Positions 12,584 to 21,799 of a stretch of 64,000 nt of DNA are shown one piece after another; the stretch's first letter is position 1; each line of letters opens with the position of its first letter. The DNA is from Gammaproteobacteria bacterium (GTDB taxonomy: Bacteria > Pseudomonadota > Gammaproteobacteria > Enterobacterales > Permianibacteraceae), in assembly GCA_016182845.1 (NCBI GenBank), contig JACPFT010000001.1, positions 124,001-188,000 on the forward strand. The letters are read 5' to 3'. The position numbers and the translations under genes were made by a program. The notes beneath the pieces are model-generated. The model was given only the letters and a program-made list of their open reading frames with translations, was not told where the DNA came from and searched no databases.

Positions 12584-14980
12584 CTACTTCTCCGTGCCCA
12601 CGCGGTTCAAGCGCAGGGCATTCAATACCACCAGCAGCGAGCTGGCCGACATGCCGCCGGCGGCGAGCCAGGCCGGCACCCAGCCGGCCAGGGCGGCGGG
12701 CAGGGCCAGGATATTGTAAACCAGGGCCCAGGCCAGGTTCTCGCGGATGATGGCCTTGGTCTTGCGCGCCGTGGCGACGGCCTCGGCGATCCGGCCCAGG
12801 TGATTGTTGAGCAGGACCACATCGGCGCCGGCCTTGGCCAGATCGGCGCCGGCGCCCATGGCCACCGAGACATCGGCGCCGGCCAGGACCGGCGCGTCGT
12901 TGACGCCATCGCCCACCATCAAGACCGTGGCGCCGCCGGCCTGAAGGCGGCGGATATGCTCCAGCTTGTCCTGGGCGCTGGCGCCGGCGCGCACCTCGGC
13001 GATGCCCAAGGCCCGACCCAGGGCATGGGGCGCGCCGCCCGGGTCCCCGCTCAGGATCTCCAGGCGCAGGCCCAGCGCCCGCAAGGCCTCAAGGCTGGCG
13101 CGGCTCTCCTCGCGCAGGCGGTCGTCGAGCTCGAAGCGGGCCAATAGGCCCTCCTGGCCGGCCAGATAGAGGGTGCTGCCATGGCTGTTTCCACTTTCGG
13201 CGCCGACGAAGCCGGCATGGCCGATGCGATAGGCCTTTCCGGCGATCACACCCGCCAGGCCGGCGCCGGGTTCGGCATGCAGGCCGCTAACGGCCCGGCC
13301 ATCCCGGTAAGGGCTGAAGGCGCGAGCGATGGGGTGGCTGCTGCCGGATTCCAGGGCGGCGGCGAGCTTGAGGCATTCCGCGACGGGTAAGCAGCCCAGG
13401 CTCTCGCCGTGCACCAGCTCCAAGCGCCCCTCGGTCAGCGTGCCGGTCTTGTCCATGACCACGCAATCGACCCGTGCAAGGCTCTCCAGGGCCTGACCGC
13501 GCGCGATCAACAGGCCGCGCCTCGCCAGGCTGGCGGTGGCGGCGGTGATGGCGGCGGGCGTGGCCAGGGACAGGGCGCAGGGGCAGGTAACCACCAGGGC
13601 GGAGAGCATGATGGCGAAGGCCCGGTCGGGGGCGAGGAAGTGCCAAAGACCGTAGGCGAGGCCGGCGGACAGCAGCAGCGCCAGCACCACCCAGCCGGCG
13701 ATGCGATCGGCCAGCTCGGCGATGCGCGGCTTGTGGGCCAGGGCCTGATCCTGGAGGCGCATCAGGGCGGCGAGGCGGGTGGCGGCGCCGACTTCCCGGA
13801 CTTCCACCAGGAGGCTGCCCTCGGTGTTGATGCTGCCGGCGATGACCGGGTCGCCCGGCTGCTTGGCCAGGGGCAGGGGCTCGCCGGTCAATAGCGCTTC
13901 GTCGACGCTGCTCACGCCTTCCAGGATCCGGCCGTCGGCGGCCACGGTCTCGCCGGGGCGCACGCGGATGGTGTCGCCGGCCCGTAGGTCGCGGCAGAGC
14001 ACCAGGCTCTCGCCGGCCCCGTCCACGCGCAGGGCCTGGCGCGGCATCAGCTTGCGTTGGGAGGCCAGGACCGATACGGCGCGCTGTCGGGCTCGCCGTT
14101 CCAGGTAGCGGCCGATCAGCAGGAAGAACACGAACATGGTCACCGAGTCGAAATAGATCTCCCCGGTGTGGGACCAGGCTGACCAGGCGCTGGCCGCGAA
14201 GGCCAGGAGCACGGCCAGGGACACCGGCAGATCCATGACCAGATGCCCCCGGCGCAGGTTGCGCCAGGCGTCGCGATAGAAGGGCCAGGCGCTGAACAGT
14301 ACCACGGGCAGGCTGACGATGAGGCTGACGAGCTGTAGGTAGTGCTCGTGGGCCGGCGCTATGTCCGAGCCGGGGCCGGCGTAGAGATTGGCCGCGTACA
14401 TCATGGCCTGCATCATCCCCAGGCCCGCGACGCCCAGGCGCGCCAGGAAGAAGCGTTCCTCGCGCTTGGCCTCCCGTTCCTGGGCCTCGGATTCCAGGGG
14501 ATGGGCGCGGTAGCCCAGGCTGGCGAGCTCGCTGAGGATGGTGGACAGGGCTAGGGTCTCGGGCCGCCAGCGTAGGTGCAGCCTATGGGCCGTGGCATTG
14601 ACGCCGACCGAGGCCACGCCCGGCATCCGCGCCAGGCGGCGCTCGATGAGCCAGGCGCAGGCGGCGCAGGTGATGCCTTCCACGGCGAGGGAGGTCTCGG
14701 CGCAGTCGCCTTGGCGATGCACGAACTCGCGCTGCACATCTGCCCGATCGAAGAGCCGCATTTCCTGTAGGGCTTCGGGCACCAGGGGGGCGGCCTTTTC
14801 ATTGCGGGCGCTGCGCAGCCTGTAGAACTGCCCCAGTCCCTGGGCGAGGATGGTTTCGGCCACGGCCTGGCAGCCGGGGCAGCACATGGGGCGGCGCTCG
14901 CCGTCGATGTCGACGGCATAGTCGCCGCCGGCGGGCACCGGCAGGCCGCAGTGGTAGCACTCGACCAAGCGCTGATTCAT
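12584..14980 (-). CDS. ccoI: Copper-transporting P1B-type ATPase CcoI/FixI
   Basis: A 798-residue heavy-metal ATPase that delivers copper for cbb3 oxidase assembly. An N-terminal Cys-rich segment (CYHCG, MCCPGC) precedes an HMA domain with GITCAACAW at residues 102-110. Then come the membrane helices, TGEP at 365-368, the metal-binding CPC motif at 466-468 (VVTCPCALSLATP), the phosphorylation motif DKTGTLTEG at 510-518 and the hinge GDGVND. The N-terminal Cys cluster is typical of CcoI rather than CopA. It lies 7 bases after ccoH. Confidence 0.95.
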   Translation of the reverse strand: MNQRLVECYHCGLPVPAGGDYAVDIDGERRPMCCPGCQAVAETILAQGLGQFYRLRSARNEKAAPLVPEALQEMRLFDRADVQREFVHRQGDCAETSLAVEGITCAACAWLIERRLARMPGVASVGVNATAHRLHLRWRPETLALSTILSELASLGYRAHPLESEAQEREAKREERFFLARLGVAGLGMMQAMMYAANLYAGPGSDIAPAHEHYLQLVSLIVSLPVVLFSAWPFYRDAWRNLRRGHLVMDLPVSLAVLLAFAASAWSAWSHTGEIYFDSVTMFVFFLLIGRYLERRARQRAVSVLASQRKLMPRQALRVDGAGESLVLCRDLRAGDTIRVRPGETVAADGRILEGVSSVDEALLTGEPLPLAKQPGDPVIAGSINTEGSLLVEVREVGAATRLAALMRLQDQALAHKPRIAELADRIAGWVVLALLLSAGLAYGLWHFLAPDRAFAIMLSALVVTCPCALSLATPAAITAATASLARRGLLIARGQALESLARVDCVVMDKTGTLTEGRLELVHGESLGCLPVAECLKLAAALESGSSHPIARAFSPYRDGRAVSGLHAEPGAGLAGVIAGKAYRIGHAGFVGAESGNSHGSTLYLAGQEGLLARFELDDRLREESRASLEALRALGLRLEILSGDPGGAPHALGRALGIAEVRAGASAQDKLEHIRRLQAGGATVLMVGDGVNDAPVLAGADVSVAMGAGADLAKAGADVVLLNNHLGRIAEAVATARKTKAIIRENLAWALVYNILALPAALAGWVPAWLAAGGMSASSLLVVLNALRLNRVGTEK

Positions 14981-14987
14981 GCCGGGC

Positions 14988-15473
14988 CTAGGGTTGGCGA
15001 CCGAGCTCGAGCTCCGCCGCCGGTTCCAAGGTCCAGTCGCCCATCAGGCGCCAACGCTCGGGCACGGAGGACAGTTGGACATGCCAGCGCCCGCTCAGGC
15101 CCTCCGGCCATTCGGCGCTGTATTCTCCGCCGGCATCCGGGCTCAGCAGCCACTCCCGGTCAAGCTCGGCGCGGGTCGGGTGCTCCAGGTGCAGCTTGAG
15201 GGCGGCCGGACGGTCCTGGCCGTCCAGGCGGATGCGCAGCTGGCCGTTTTCGATGCGCAAGGCGGCGCGCATGCCCAGGGCCTGCGCCTGGCGATCGCGC
15301 TCCAGATCCTGGTTCACCGCCAGGCCTTCCTTGTAGTAGTCGTCCACCACCATGCCGTCGGCGTCCTTGTAGGCCAGGTAGGCGGTGATGCCGCCGGCCA
15401 GGATCACGGACAGGGGCAGGGCCAGGAGGAACCAGGGCCAGGGATTGCGGTGCCAGGGCTGGGCGTCGGTCAT
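14988..15473 (-). CDS. ccoH: cbb3 oxidase assembly protein CcoH/FixH
   Basis: A 161-residue single-pass membrane protein. The N-terminus HRNPWPWFLLALPLSVILAGG forms the helix and is followed by the family motif DGMVVDDYYKEGLAVNQ and a periplasmic beta-rich FixH domain. CcoH stabilises cbb3 assembly intermediates. It lies 12 bases after ccoG and 7 before ccoI. Confidence 0.92.
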   Translation of the reverse strand: MTDAQPWHRNPWPWFLLALPLSVILAGGITAYLAYKDADGMVVDDYYKEGLAVNQDLERDRQAQALGMRAALRIENGQLRIRLDGQDRPAALKLHLEHPTRAELDREWLLSPDAGGEYSAEWPEGLSGRWHVQLSSVPERWRLMGDWTLEPAAELELGRQP

Positions 15474-15485
15474 GGCGAATAGGTC

Positions 15486-16913
15486 CTAGCGGGCGTTGGC
15501 CGGTTTGATGAACTTGGTCTTTTCTTCGATCTTGAGATCGGGATTGTCCTTGGCTTCCAGCCGGAAGCGGATCTCGGTATTGGTCTTGGCCAGGATGCCC
15601 GGATCGATTTCCACGCGCAGGGGCAGGGACAGGACTTCGCCGGCATGGACCCGGAACTCGGTCTTGCCATCGACACTCAGTTCGTCCACGCCGCTCACCG
15701 ACACCACGAAATCGTGATCCTGCTGGTCCTTGTTCATGACCTTGAGGGTGTAGACGTTTTGGATCAGGCCCATGGGCGAGACGTTGTAGAGGCGGTTGCG
15801 GTCGCGCAGGATGTCCAGGGCCAGGGGTGTGCGCAAGGCGAGGGCGGCGATGAAGCCGGCGACCAACGCCGTCAGTACGATGCCATAGAAGATCACGCGT
15901 CCGCGCAGGACATGGGTCGTGCCGCCGGCCATGGCATGTTCGGTGGAGTAGCGGATCAGCCCCCGCGGGTAGTTCATCTTGTCCATGATGTCGTCGCAGG
16001 CGTCGATGCAGGCGGCGCAGCCGATGCACTCGTACTGCAGGCCCTTGCGGATGTCGATGCCGGTGGGGCAGACCACGACGCATTGCTTGCAATCGATGCA
16101 GCTGCCCAGCTTCTCCTCGACGATGTCTTCCTGGGCGAAGGCCTGGGCGACCGAGATCGGCTGCCCGGCAAAGCGCTTGCGGTTGCCGCGCGGCTCGCCG
16201 CGCTTCTCGTCATAGGAGATGATCAAGGTGTCCTTGTCGAACATGGCGCCCTGAAAGCGGGCATAGGGGCACATGTAGATGCAGATCTGTTCGCGCAGCC
16301 AGCCGGCATTGCCATAGGTGGCGAAGCTGTAGAACACGATCCAGAAGGTTTCCCAGGGGCCGAGGGAGAAGCTGGCAATCTTGCCCCAGACATCGAGGAT
16401 GGGCGTGAAGAAGCCCACGAAGGTAAAGCCGGTGTACAGGGCGAAGACGATCCAGAGGGTGTGCTTCAGGCCCTTGATTCGGAACTTGCGCCAGGACAGG
16501 GGACTCTTGTCCAGCCGCATGCGGGCGTTGCGATCGCCCTCGGTGATCTTCTCCATCCAGATATAGACCTTGGTCCATACCGTCTGGGGGCAGGCATAGC
16601 CGCACCACAGCCGCCCGGCCAGGGCGGTGAAGAAGAACAGGGCCAGGCCGGCGATGATCAGCAGCATGGCCAGGAAGATGAAGTCCTGGGGCCAGAGGGT
16701 CAGGCCGAACAGATAGAACTTGCGGTTGGGCAGGTCGAAGAGCACGGCCTGGCGCTCGTCCCAGCTCAGCCAGGGCACGCCGTAGTAAATGCCCAGCAAC
16801 AGCCAGGCGGCCAGGGTGCGCAGATCGGCGAAGCGGCCCCCGATTTCCTTCGGATAGATCTTGGCGGCTTTCTTGTAAAGCGATTGGCTGCTGGCGTCGC
16901 CACTGGAAGACAT
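15486..16913 (-). CDS. ccoG: cbb3 oxidase accessory ferredoxin protein CcoG/RdxA/FixG
   Basis: A 475-residue membrane iron-sulfur protein with five predicted helices. Two 4Fe-4S motifs lie in the middle (CIDCKQCVVVCPTG and CIGCAACIDACDD), and a C-terminal Ig-like FixG domain completes it. Family members reduce copper during cbb3 maturation. AGGAG is well placed before the ATG. It is separated from ccoP by about 190 bases with two strong hairpins, so the assembly genes may be expressed at a different level from ccoNOQP. Confidence 0.95.
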   Translation of the reverse strand: MSSSGDASSQSLYKKAAKIYPKEIGGRFADLRTLAAWLLLGIYYGVPWLSWDERQAVLFDLPNRKFYLFGLTLWPQDFIFLAMLLIIAGLALFFFTALAGRLWCGYACPQTVWTKVYIWMEKITEGDRNARMRLDKSPLSWRKFRIKGLKHTLWIVFALYTGFTFVGFFTPILDVWGKIASFSLGPWETFWIVFYSFATYGNAGWLREQICIYMCPYARFQGAMFDKDTLIISYDEKRGEPRGNRKRFAGQPISVAQAFAQEDIVEEKLGSCIDCKQCVVVCPTGIDIRKGLQYECIGCAACIDACDDIMDKMNYPRGLIRYSTEHAMAGGTTHVLRGRVIFYGIVLTALVAGFIAALALRTPLALDILRDRNRLYNVSPMGLIQNVYTLKVMNKDQQDHDFVVSVSGVDELSVDGKTEFRVHAGEVLSLPLRVEIDPGILAKTNTEIRFRLEAKDNPDLKIEEKTKFIKPANAR

Positions 16914-17041
16914 GCACTAACTCCTGGCGTTTGTTGGCTGCGCGCCGACCCATGCGGCGATAAGCCAGCGGCCAGCAAGGCTGGCCGCATCGAGACTAGC
17001 TGTGCATCCTGCCGGCCGGCTCACGGAGCGCCGGCCACCTT

Positions 17042-17094
17042 CGCGGCCCTAGGGCCGCGCGAAGACTCATTTCCTTGCGGCCCCACGGGGCCGC
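17042..17094. other. Two GC-rich hairpins between ccoP and ccoG
   Basis: A perfect 18-bp palindrome CGCGGCCCTAGGGCCGCG (17042-17059) is followed by a second hairpin with CGGCCCC / GGGGCCG arms (about 17078-17093). Neither has a U-run. They could protect the ccoNOQP mRNA 3' end or reduce read-through into ccoGHIS; this is inference. Confidence 0.5.
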
Positions 17095-17102
17095 GTGCGG
17101 AC

Positions 17103-18014
17103 TTACTGCGCGGCCTGGTTGCGCAGGGAGAACACGTAGGCGGCGACCACGTGCACCTTCTCCTCGCCGAGGATAGGACCCCAGGTCGGCATCACGCCGG
17201 CGCGGCCGTTGCGGATGGTCTCCTCGATGGCGCGGGGCGTGCCGCCGAACAGCCAGGTGTTGTCGGTCAGGTTCGGGGCGCCCATGGCGGGCATGCCCTT
17301 GCCTTCCGGACCGTGGCAGGCGACGCAGGTGGTGGCGAAGATCTTCTTGCCGGCGCGGGCGGCGTCGGCGTCGTGCTTGCGGCCCGACAGGGACAGCACG
17401 TAGTTCTTCACCTCGATGACGCCCTGTTCGCCGATGACCTTGCCCCAGGCCGGCATATTGCCCTTGCGCCCGCCGTGGATGGTGGTCTTGACGGTGTCGG
17501 CATCGCCGCCCCACAGCCAGTCGTTGTCGGTCAGGTTGGGGAAGCCGATGTTGCCGCCGGCGTCGGAGCCGTGGCAGGTGGCGCAGTTGGCCAGGAAGAT
17601 GCGCTGGCCGGCTTTCACGGCTTCCTCATCCTTGGCCAGCTCGGCGACCGGGGTGGCCGACCACTTCTGGAACAAGGGGCCGAATTCTGCCCTGGCGGCC
17701 TCCTCTTCCTGGGCATGTTGGCCTGCGGAGCTCCAATTGAGGACGCCCTTGAAGCTGCCGAAACCCGGGTACATGACCAGGTAGCCGACGCCGAAGGCAA
17801 TCAGGATGTAGAACTTCCACAACCACCAGCGCGGCAGCGGGTTGTTCATTTCCTGGATGCCATCCACATCATGACCGGCAATCAGCTCGCCGTCCTTATA
17901 GCTGTGGGACTCGTCGCCCACCTTGATGCGGCGGGTGAACTGGATGAGTAGGAACGCGCCGATGATGTTCAAGGCCACGATGAAGGCGATGTATGCGCTG
18001 AGAATGCCGCTCAT
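17103..18014 (-). CDS. ccoP: cbb3 oxidase diheme subunit CcoP
   Basis: A 303-residue membrane-anchored diheme cytochrome c. Two N-terminal helices (about residues 5-26 and 63-82) precede two c-type heme domains with CATCHG and CVACHG, each with a downstream Met ligand. It passes electrons towards CcoO/CcoN. The ATG overlaps the ccoQ stop by four bases. Confidence 0.96.
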   Translation of the reverse strand: MSGILSAYIAFIVALNIIGAFLLIQFTRRIKVGDESHSYKDGELIAGHDVDGIQEMNNPLPRWWLWKFYILIAFGVGYLVMYPGFGSFKGVLNWSSAGQHAQEEEAARAEFGPLFQKWSATPVAELAKDEEAVKAGQRIFLANCATCHGSDAGGNIGFPNLTDNDWLWGGDADTVKTTIHGGRKGNMPAWGKVIGEQGVIEVKNYVLSLSGRKHDADAARAGKKIFATTCVACHGPEGKGMPAMGAPNLTDNTWLFGGTPRAIEETIRNGRAGVMPTWGPILGEEKVHVVAAYVFSLRNQAAQ

Positions 18015-18190
18015 AGCTGCTGATCCTTATATGTCTTGGCTGCGCTGGCGTTCATGTCTTCGACGAAGGGCAGCTGCGCCGCTTCATCGAAGGCCTGTTT
18101 GCGGTGTTTGCTGAAGGCCCACCAGTAGATCCCGATGAACAGAATCACGGCGAGGACCGTCATGAGGCCGCGGAGGACGTTCATATCCAT
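18011..18190 (-). CDS. ccoQ: cbb3 oxidase small subunit CcoQ/FixQ
   Basis: A 59-residue protein with one membrane helix, MDMNVLRGLMTVLAVILFIG, then the family motif YWWAFSKHRKQAFDEAAQLPF. The ATG at 18190 is preferred because family members begin M-D-x-N. A GTG three codons upstream (18199) overlapping the ccoO stop is possible. The stop overlaps the ccoP start. Confidence 0.9.
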   Translation of the reverse strand: MDMNVLRGLMTVLAVILFIGIYWWAFSKHRKQAFDEAAQLPFVEDMNASAAKTYKDQQL

Positions 18191-18195
18191 GGCGA

Positions 18196-18807
18196 TCACC
18201 GCTTCTGCGGCAGGGTCTTGCCCAGGCTCTGCAAATAGGCGACCAGCGCGTCGAGTTCATGCACGCCCTGGACGTCTTCCTTGGCCTTCGCGATCTGCTC
18301 GTCGGTGTAGGGCACGCCGAACTTGTCGCGGAACAGGCTCATCTTGGCGCCGATCTGCTCGCCGTCCAGCTCGGTCTCCGCCAGCCAGGGGAAGGCGGGC
18401 ATATTGGACTCGGGCACCACGTCGCGCGGGTTGTTCAGATGGACCTTGTGCCACTCGTCCGAATAGCGTCCGCCTACGCGGGCGATATCCGGGCCGGTGC
18501 GCTTGGAGCCCCAGAGGAAAGGATGCTCCCAGACGTGCTCGCCGGCGACGGTGTAATGGCCGTAGCGCTCGGTCTCGGCGCGCAGGGGGCGGATCATCTG
18601 AGTGTGGCAGACATGGCAGCCTTCGCGGATATAGATGTCGCGACCTTCCAGCTCCAGGGCGGAATAGGGGCGCATGCCCTCCACCGGCTTGGTGGTATCG
18701 TCCAGGAACAGCAGGGGCACGATCTCGGCGAGACCGCCGAAGCTGATCACGACCAGGATGATGATGGCCATCAGGCCCAGGTGCTTTTCAACGATTTCAT
18801 GTCTCAT
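18196..18807 (-). CDS. ccoO: cbb3 oxidase monoheme subunit CcoO
   Basis: A 203-residue membrane-anchored monoheme cytochrome c. One N-terminal helix ([20 protein letters not shown]) is followed by the heme site [13 protein letters not shown] and the family block [22 protein letters not shown]. The start [11 protein letters not shown] has GGAG upstream; longer in-frame starts would run into ccoN. It follows ccoN by 11 bases. Confidence 0.96.
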   Translation of the reverse strand: MRHEIVEKHLGLMAIIILVVISFGGLAEIVPLLFLDDTTKPVEGMRPYSALELEGRDIYIREGCHVCHTQMIRPLRAETERYGHYTVAGEHVWEHPFLWGSKRTGPDIARVGGRYSDEWHKVHLNNPRDVVPESNMPAFPWLAETELDGEQIGAKMSLFRDKFGVPYTDEQIAKAKEDVQGVHELDALVAYLQSLGKTLPQKR

Positions 18808-18818
18808 GACGGAACTCC

Positions 18819-20246
18819 TTAGGCGGCCTGGGGAACCGGGGCAACGACCTTGTCGTTGTCCGAGCTGACGGTCTTGTAGACGTTCCAGGCCATGAGCAGC
18901 ATGCCCGTCAGGAACATGGCGCCGCCGATCAATCGACCGCCATAGTAGGGATAGGTGGCCTTCAGGGATTCCACGAAGGAGTAGGTCAGGGTGCCGTCCG
19001 GGTTCACCGCGCGCCACATCAGGCCCTGGGTCACGCCGGCGATCCACATGGACACGATGTAGAAGACGACGCCGATGGTCGACAACCAGAAATGCCAGTA
19101 GATCATCTTGGTGGAATACATCTTGATCTTGCCGAACAGCGGCGGGATCAAGGCGTACATGGCGCCGATGGTCAGCATCGCGACCCAGCCCAGGGCGCCG
19201 GAGTGCACATGCCCCACCGTCCAGTCGGTGTCATGGGACAGGGCGTTGACGGTCTTGATGGACATCATCGGGCCCTCGAAGGTGGACATGCCATAGAAGG
19301 ACAGGGCCACGATCAGGAAGCGCAGGATGGGGTCGGTGCGCAGCTTGTCCCAGGCGCCGGACAGGGTCAGGATGCCGTTCATCATGCCGGCCCAGGACGG
19401 GGCGAGCAGCATCAGCGAGAAGATCATGCCCACGGACTGGGCCCAGTCGGGCAGGGCGGAGTAATGCAGGTGGTGGGAACCGGCCCACATGTAGATGCCG
19501 ATCAAAGCCCAGAAGTGGACCACGGACAGGCGGTAGGAATAAATGGGGCGTTCGGACTGCTTGGGCACGAAGTAGTACATCATCCCCAGGAAGCCGGCGG
19601 TCAGGAAGAAGCCCACGGCATTATGGCCGTACCACCACTGGACCATGGCGCCGATGGCGCCAGGGAACACCGAATAGGACTTCCAGGCCGACAGCGGTAC
19701 TTCCAGGGATACGACGATGTGCAACACGGCCGTGGTAATGATGAAGGCGCCGTAGAACCAGTTGGCCACATAGATGTGGGGGCTTTTGCGCTTGGTGATG
19801 GTTCCGAAGAAGACATAGGCATAAGTCACCCAGACCACGGCGATCAGCAGGTCGATGGGCCATTCCAGTTCGGCGTATTCGTGAGCCGTGGTCAGGCCCA
19901 TGGGCAGGGTCACCGCTGCCAGGACGATGACCAGTTGCCAGCCCCAGAACACGAACTGGGCCAGGCCATCGGAGATAAGGCGGGCCTGGCAGGTGCGTTG
20001 CACCACGAACAGGGACGTGCCCATGAGGGCGCAACCACCAAAGGCGAAAATCACCGCATTGGTGTGCAGGGGACGCAAATGGCTGTACGTCAACCAGGGC
20101 GTGTCAAAGTTCAATGCGGGAAAGATGAGCTGAGCGGCGATCAAGACGCCGACCGCCATGCCGACGATGCCCCAAAGGACTGTGGCGATGGCGAACTGGC
20201 GAACAACCGTGTAGTTGTACGGCGAGTTGGCTTCGAGGGTAATCAT
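18819..20246 (-). CDS. ccoN: cbb3 cytochrome c oxidase catalytic subunit CcoN
   Basis: A 475-residue heme-copper oxidase subunit I of type C with about 12 helices. Heme and copper ligand motifs include [38 protein letters not shown] and [11 protein letters not shown]. It reduces O2 to water with high affinity at the inner membrane. The start [12 protein letters not shown] has GAGGA upstream; a longer in-frame extension would cross the promoter. First gene of ccoNOQP-ccoGHIS. Confidence 0.97.
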   Translation of the reverse strand: MITLEANSPYNYTVVRQFAIATVLWGIVGMAVGVLIAAQLIFPALNFDTPWLTYSHLRPLHTNAVIFAFGGCALMGTSLFVVQRTCQARLISDGLAQFVFWGWQLVIVLAAVTLPMGLTTAHEYAELEWPIDLLIAVVWVTYAYVFFGTITKRKSPHIYVANWFYGAFIITTAVLHIVVSLEVPLSAWKSYSVFPGAIGAMVQWWYGHNAVGFFLTAGFLGMMYYFVPKQSERPIYSYRLSVVHFWALIGIYMWAGSHHLHYSALPDWAQSVGMIFSLMLLAPSWAGMMNGILTLSGAWDKLRTDPILRFLIVALSFYGMSTFEGPMMSIKTVNALSHDTDWTVGHVHSGALGWVAMLTIGAMYALIPPLFGKIKMYSTKMIYWHFWLSTIGVVFYIVSMWIAGVTQGLMWRAVNPDGTLTYSFVESLKATYPYYGGRLIGGAMFLTGMLLMAWNVYKTVSSDNDKVVAPVPQAA

Positions 20247-20282
20247 TGTTGTTCCTCGTGGACGGACGGAGGGAGCCCAAGA

Positions 20283-20323
20283 ATTATAGGTCCAAGGCCC
20301 GTCTTTCGCTTGATTTGGGACAA
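20283..20323 (-). promoter_or_regulatory. FNR-type class II promoter of the cco operon
   Basis: On the minus strand TTGTCCCAAATCAA (20323-20310) matches the FNR box TTGAT-N4-ATCAA at 8 of 10 defined positions. A perfect -10 TATAAT lies at 20288-20283. With a start near 20276 the box centre is at about -40.5, the class II activator position. This predicts induction at low oxygen by an FNR/ANR protein. Confidence 0.75.
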
Positions 20324-20578
20324 ATGCCGCCTCAGAGTCCCCAAGGCCGGCATGGGCATTGCGGCAGCGCGCAAAGCCGCGTCGACACTGAGCTTGGCTC
20401 CCATGCCGCCGACCAGTGCTTAGCGTTGCCCAAAGCTCGTGCGACACTATGCCGCGCCGCGTCAAAGGGGTTTCGGGCGGATTTTTGCTGAAAACGGTCA
20501 GAATGGACACTTTTACCCCATGGGACTTGGTAGCCAGGATAAACGCCTGATTCACTGGTCAAATTTTCAGCACTCCGC

Positions 20579-20608
20579 TTGGCTGAGCGGGCCAAAAGAG
20601 GGTAAAAT
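20579..20608 (+). promoter_or_regulatory. Candidate promoter of the L,D-transpeptidase gene
   Basis: TTGGCT, an 18-base spacer and TAAAAT precede the gene, leaving a leader of about 42 bases. Confidence 0.45.
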
Positions 20609-20657
20609 AAGCCGCAGAATTACCCGTTTTGCGGTTCGCCGTTTTGTATTTGGCACG

Positions 20658-21596
20658 ATGAAGAGCATGAAGCACGTCCTCCCTACCCTGATTTTGAGTA
20701 GCCTCGCCGCGACGGCTCAGGCCGCCGATTACTCCCTGCCTTCCTCCGACGACGCCGTGATTGGCGAGTTGCGCCTGGTCAAGGCGCGCTACGAAGACAC
20801 CCTCTACGAAGTGGCCCGCCAGAACAATCTGGGCTTCGAGGAGCTCGTGGACAGCAATCCCCAGGTGGATCGCTGGATGCCCTCCAAGGCCGAGGCGGTG
20901 ACCCTGCCCACCCAGTACATCCTGCCGGAAGGCAGCCGTTCGGGCATAGTCATCAACTTGGCCGAATACCGCATGTACTACTTCCCGGCCGGTAGCGAGA
21001 TCGTCAAGACTTTCCCCATCGGTATCGGCAAGGAAGGCTGGCTGCCCGGCAAGCTGGCCACCAAGGTCGTGTCCAAGAAGGAAAACCCGGACTGGATTCC
21101 CCCCGCCTCCATCCGTCGCGAACAGGCGGCCCTGGGCAATATCCTGCCACCCATCGTCAAGGCCGGTCCGGATAATCCCCTGGGCGATTACATGATGAAG
21201 CTGGGCTATGACAGCTACGGCATCCACGGCACCCGCGAGCCCCAGGGCGTGGGCATGCGCGTCAGCCATGGCTGTATCCGCATGTTCCCGGAAGACATCC
21301 AGTACCTCTTCCCGCAGATCCCGCTGGGTACGGCGGTGCGCATCATCAACGAACCCTACAAGCTGGGCATGCGCGACGGCGTGCTCTACCTGGAGGCCCA
21401 CCGTCCGCTGCTGGAGCAGACCAGCCACTACCGCCCGGACCTGAACACCCAGTTCAACGAGCTGATGACCCGGACCGAGAAGTTCCCGGTGCCGATCCAG
21501 TGGAGCAAGGTTCGCCAGATGCTGGAAAACCCGGATGGTGTGCCCCGCCCGATCTCCGAGCCCCTGGGCACCGGTAGCCAAACGGCGGCGCGCTAA
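20658..21596 (+). CDS. Exported L,D-transpeptidase (YkuD domain)
   Basis: A 312-residue protein of the ErfK/YbiS/YcfS/YnhG group. A signal peptide ending TAQA is followed by a LysM-like segment (about residues 35-80), then the YkuD domain with the catalytic signature IHGTREPQGVGMRVSHGCIRM split as HGT and SHGCIRM (active-site Cys). Such enzymes form 3-3 peptidoglycan cross-links or attach Lpp-type lipoproteins to peptidoglycan. An Lpp-like gene lies just downstream on the other strand, which makes the second role attractive but unproven. An ATG three codons later is an alternative start. Confidence 0.93.
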   Translation: MKSMKHVLPTLILSSLAATAQAADYSLPSSDDAVIGELRLVKARYEDTLYEVARQNNLGFEELVDSNPQVDRWMPSKAEAVTLPTQYILPEGSRSGIVINLAEYRMYYFPAGSEIVKTFPIGIGKEGWLPGKLATKVVSKKENPDWIPPASIRREQAALGNILPPIVKAGPDNPLGDYMMKLGYDSYGIHGTREPQGVGMRVSHGCIRMFPEDIQYLFPQIPLGTAVRIINEPYKLGMRDGVLYLEAHRPLLEQTSHYRPDLNTQFNELMTRTEKFPVPIQWSKVRQMLENPDGVPRPISEPLGTGSQTAAR

Positions 21597-21615
21597 GCGC
21601 CAAGGTCATCCCAAG

Positions 21616-21638
21616 AAAGCGGCTTCGGCCGCTTTTTT
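21616..21638 (+). terminator. Terminator of the L,D-transpeptidase gene
   Basis: AAAGCGGC / GCCGCTTT stem with a stable TTCG tetraloop, followed by a T-run. Confidence 0.88.
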
Positions 21639-21642
21639 GTTG

Positions 21643-21735
21643 CGTAGGGCGGGTTAGGCCGCAGGCCGTAACCCGCCACTCAGCAACAAGACGCATGCGA
21701 AGATGGCGGGTTACGCTACGCTAACCCGCCCTACG
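21643..21735. repeat. REP-like pair of inverted palindromic units
   Basis: Perfect 15-base outer arms CGTAGGGCGGGTTAG (21643-21657) and CTAACCCGCCCTACG (21721-21735) enclose perfect 12-base inner arms CGTAACCCGCCA (21667-21678) and TGGCGGGTTACG (21704-21715). Each half is itself a palindrome, as in BIME-type elements. Confidence 0.8.
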
Positions 21736-21741
21736 AAAAGG

Positions 21742-21775
21742 CAAAAAAAAACGGCGGGACCAGCCCGCCGTTTTT
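21742..21775 (-). terminator. Terminator of the Lpp-like gene
   Basis: ACGGCGGG / CCCGCCGT stem with a 5-base loop, flanked by an A-run that becomes a U-run in the minus-strand transcript. Confidence 0.88.
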
Positions 21776-21799
21776 CGAAGTCTACCGACTCAAGGGCGA

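Larger units (their letters stand above)
20247..20657. other. Intergenic region between ccoN and the L,D-transpeptidase gene
   Basis: This 411-base gap holds the FNR-type cco promoter on the left and a promoter for the L,D-transpeptidase on the right. The open frames inside have no recognisable protein features, and I see no RNA gene. Confidence 0.6.

Noticed and set aside
20551-20567. A further FadR-like site before the L,D-transpeptidase gene
   Set aside because: CACTGGTCAAATTTTCA shares only the CTGGTC half; the GAY part is missing.
20332-20595. An 87-codon minus-strand frame in the ccoN-L,D-transpeptidase gap
   Set aside because: No ribosome site, odd composition and overlap with promoter elements; nothing supports a protein.
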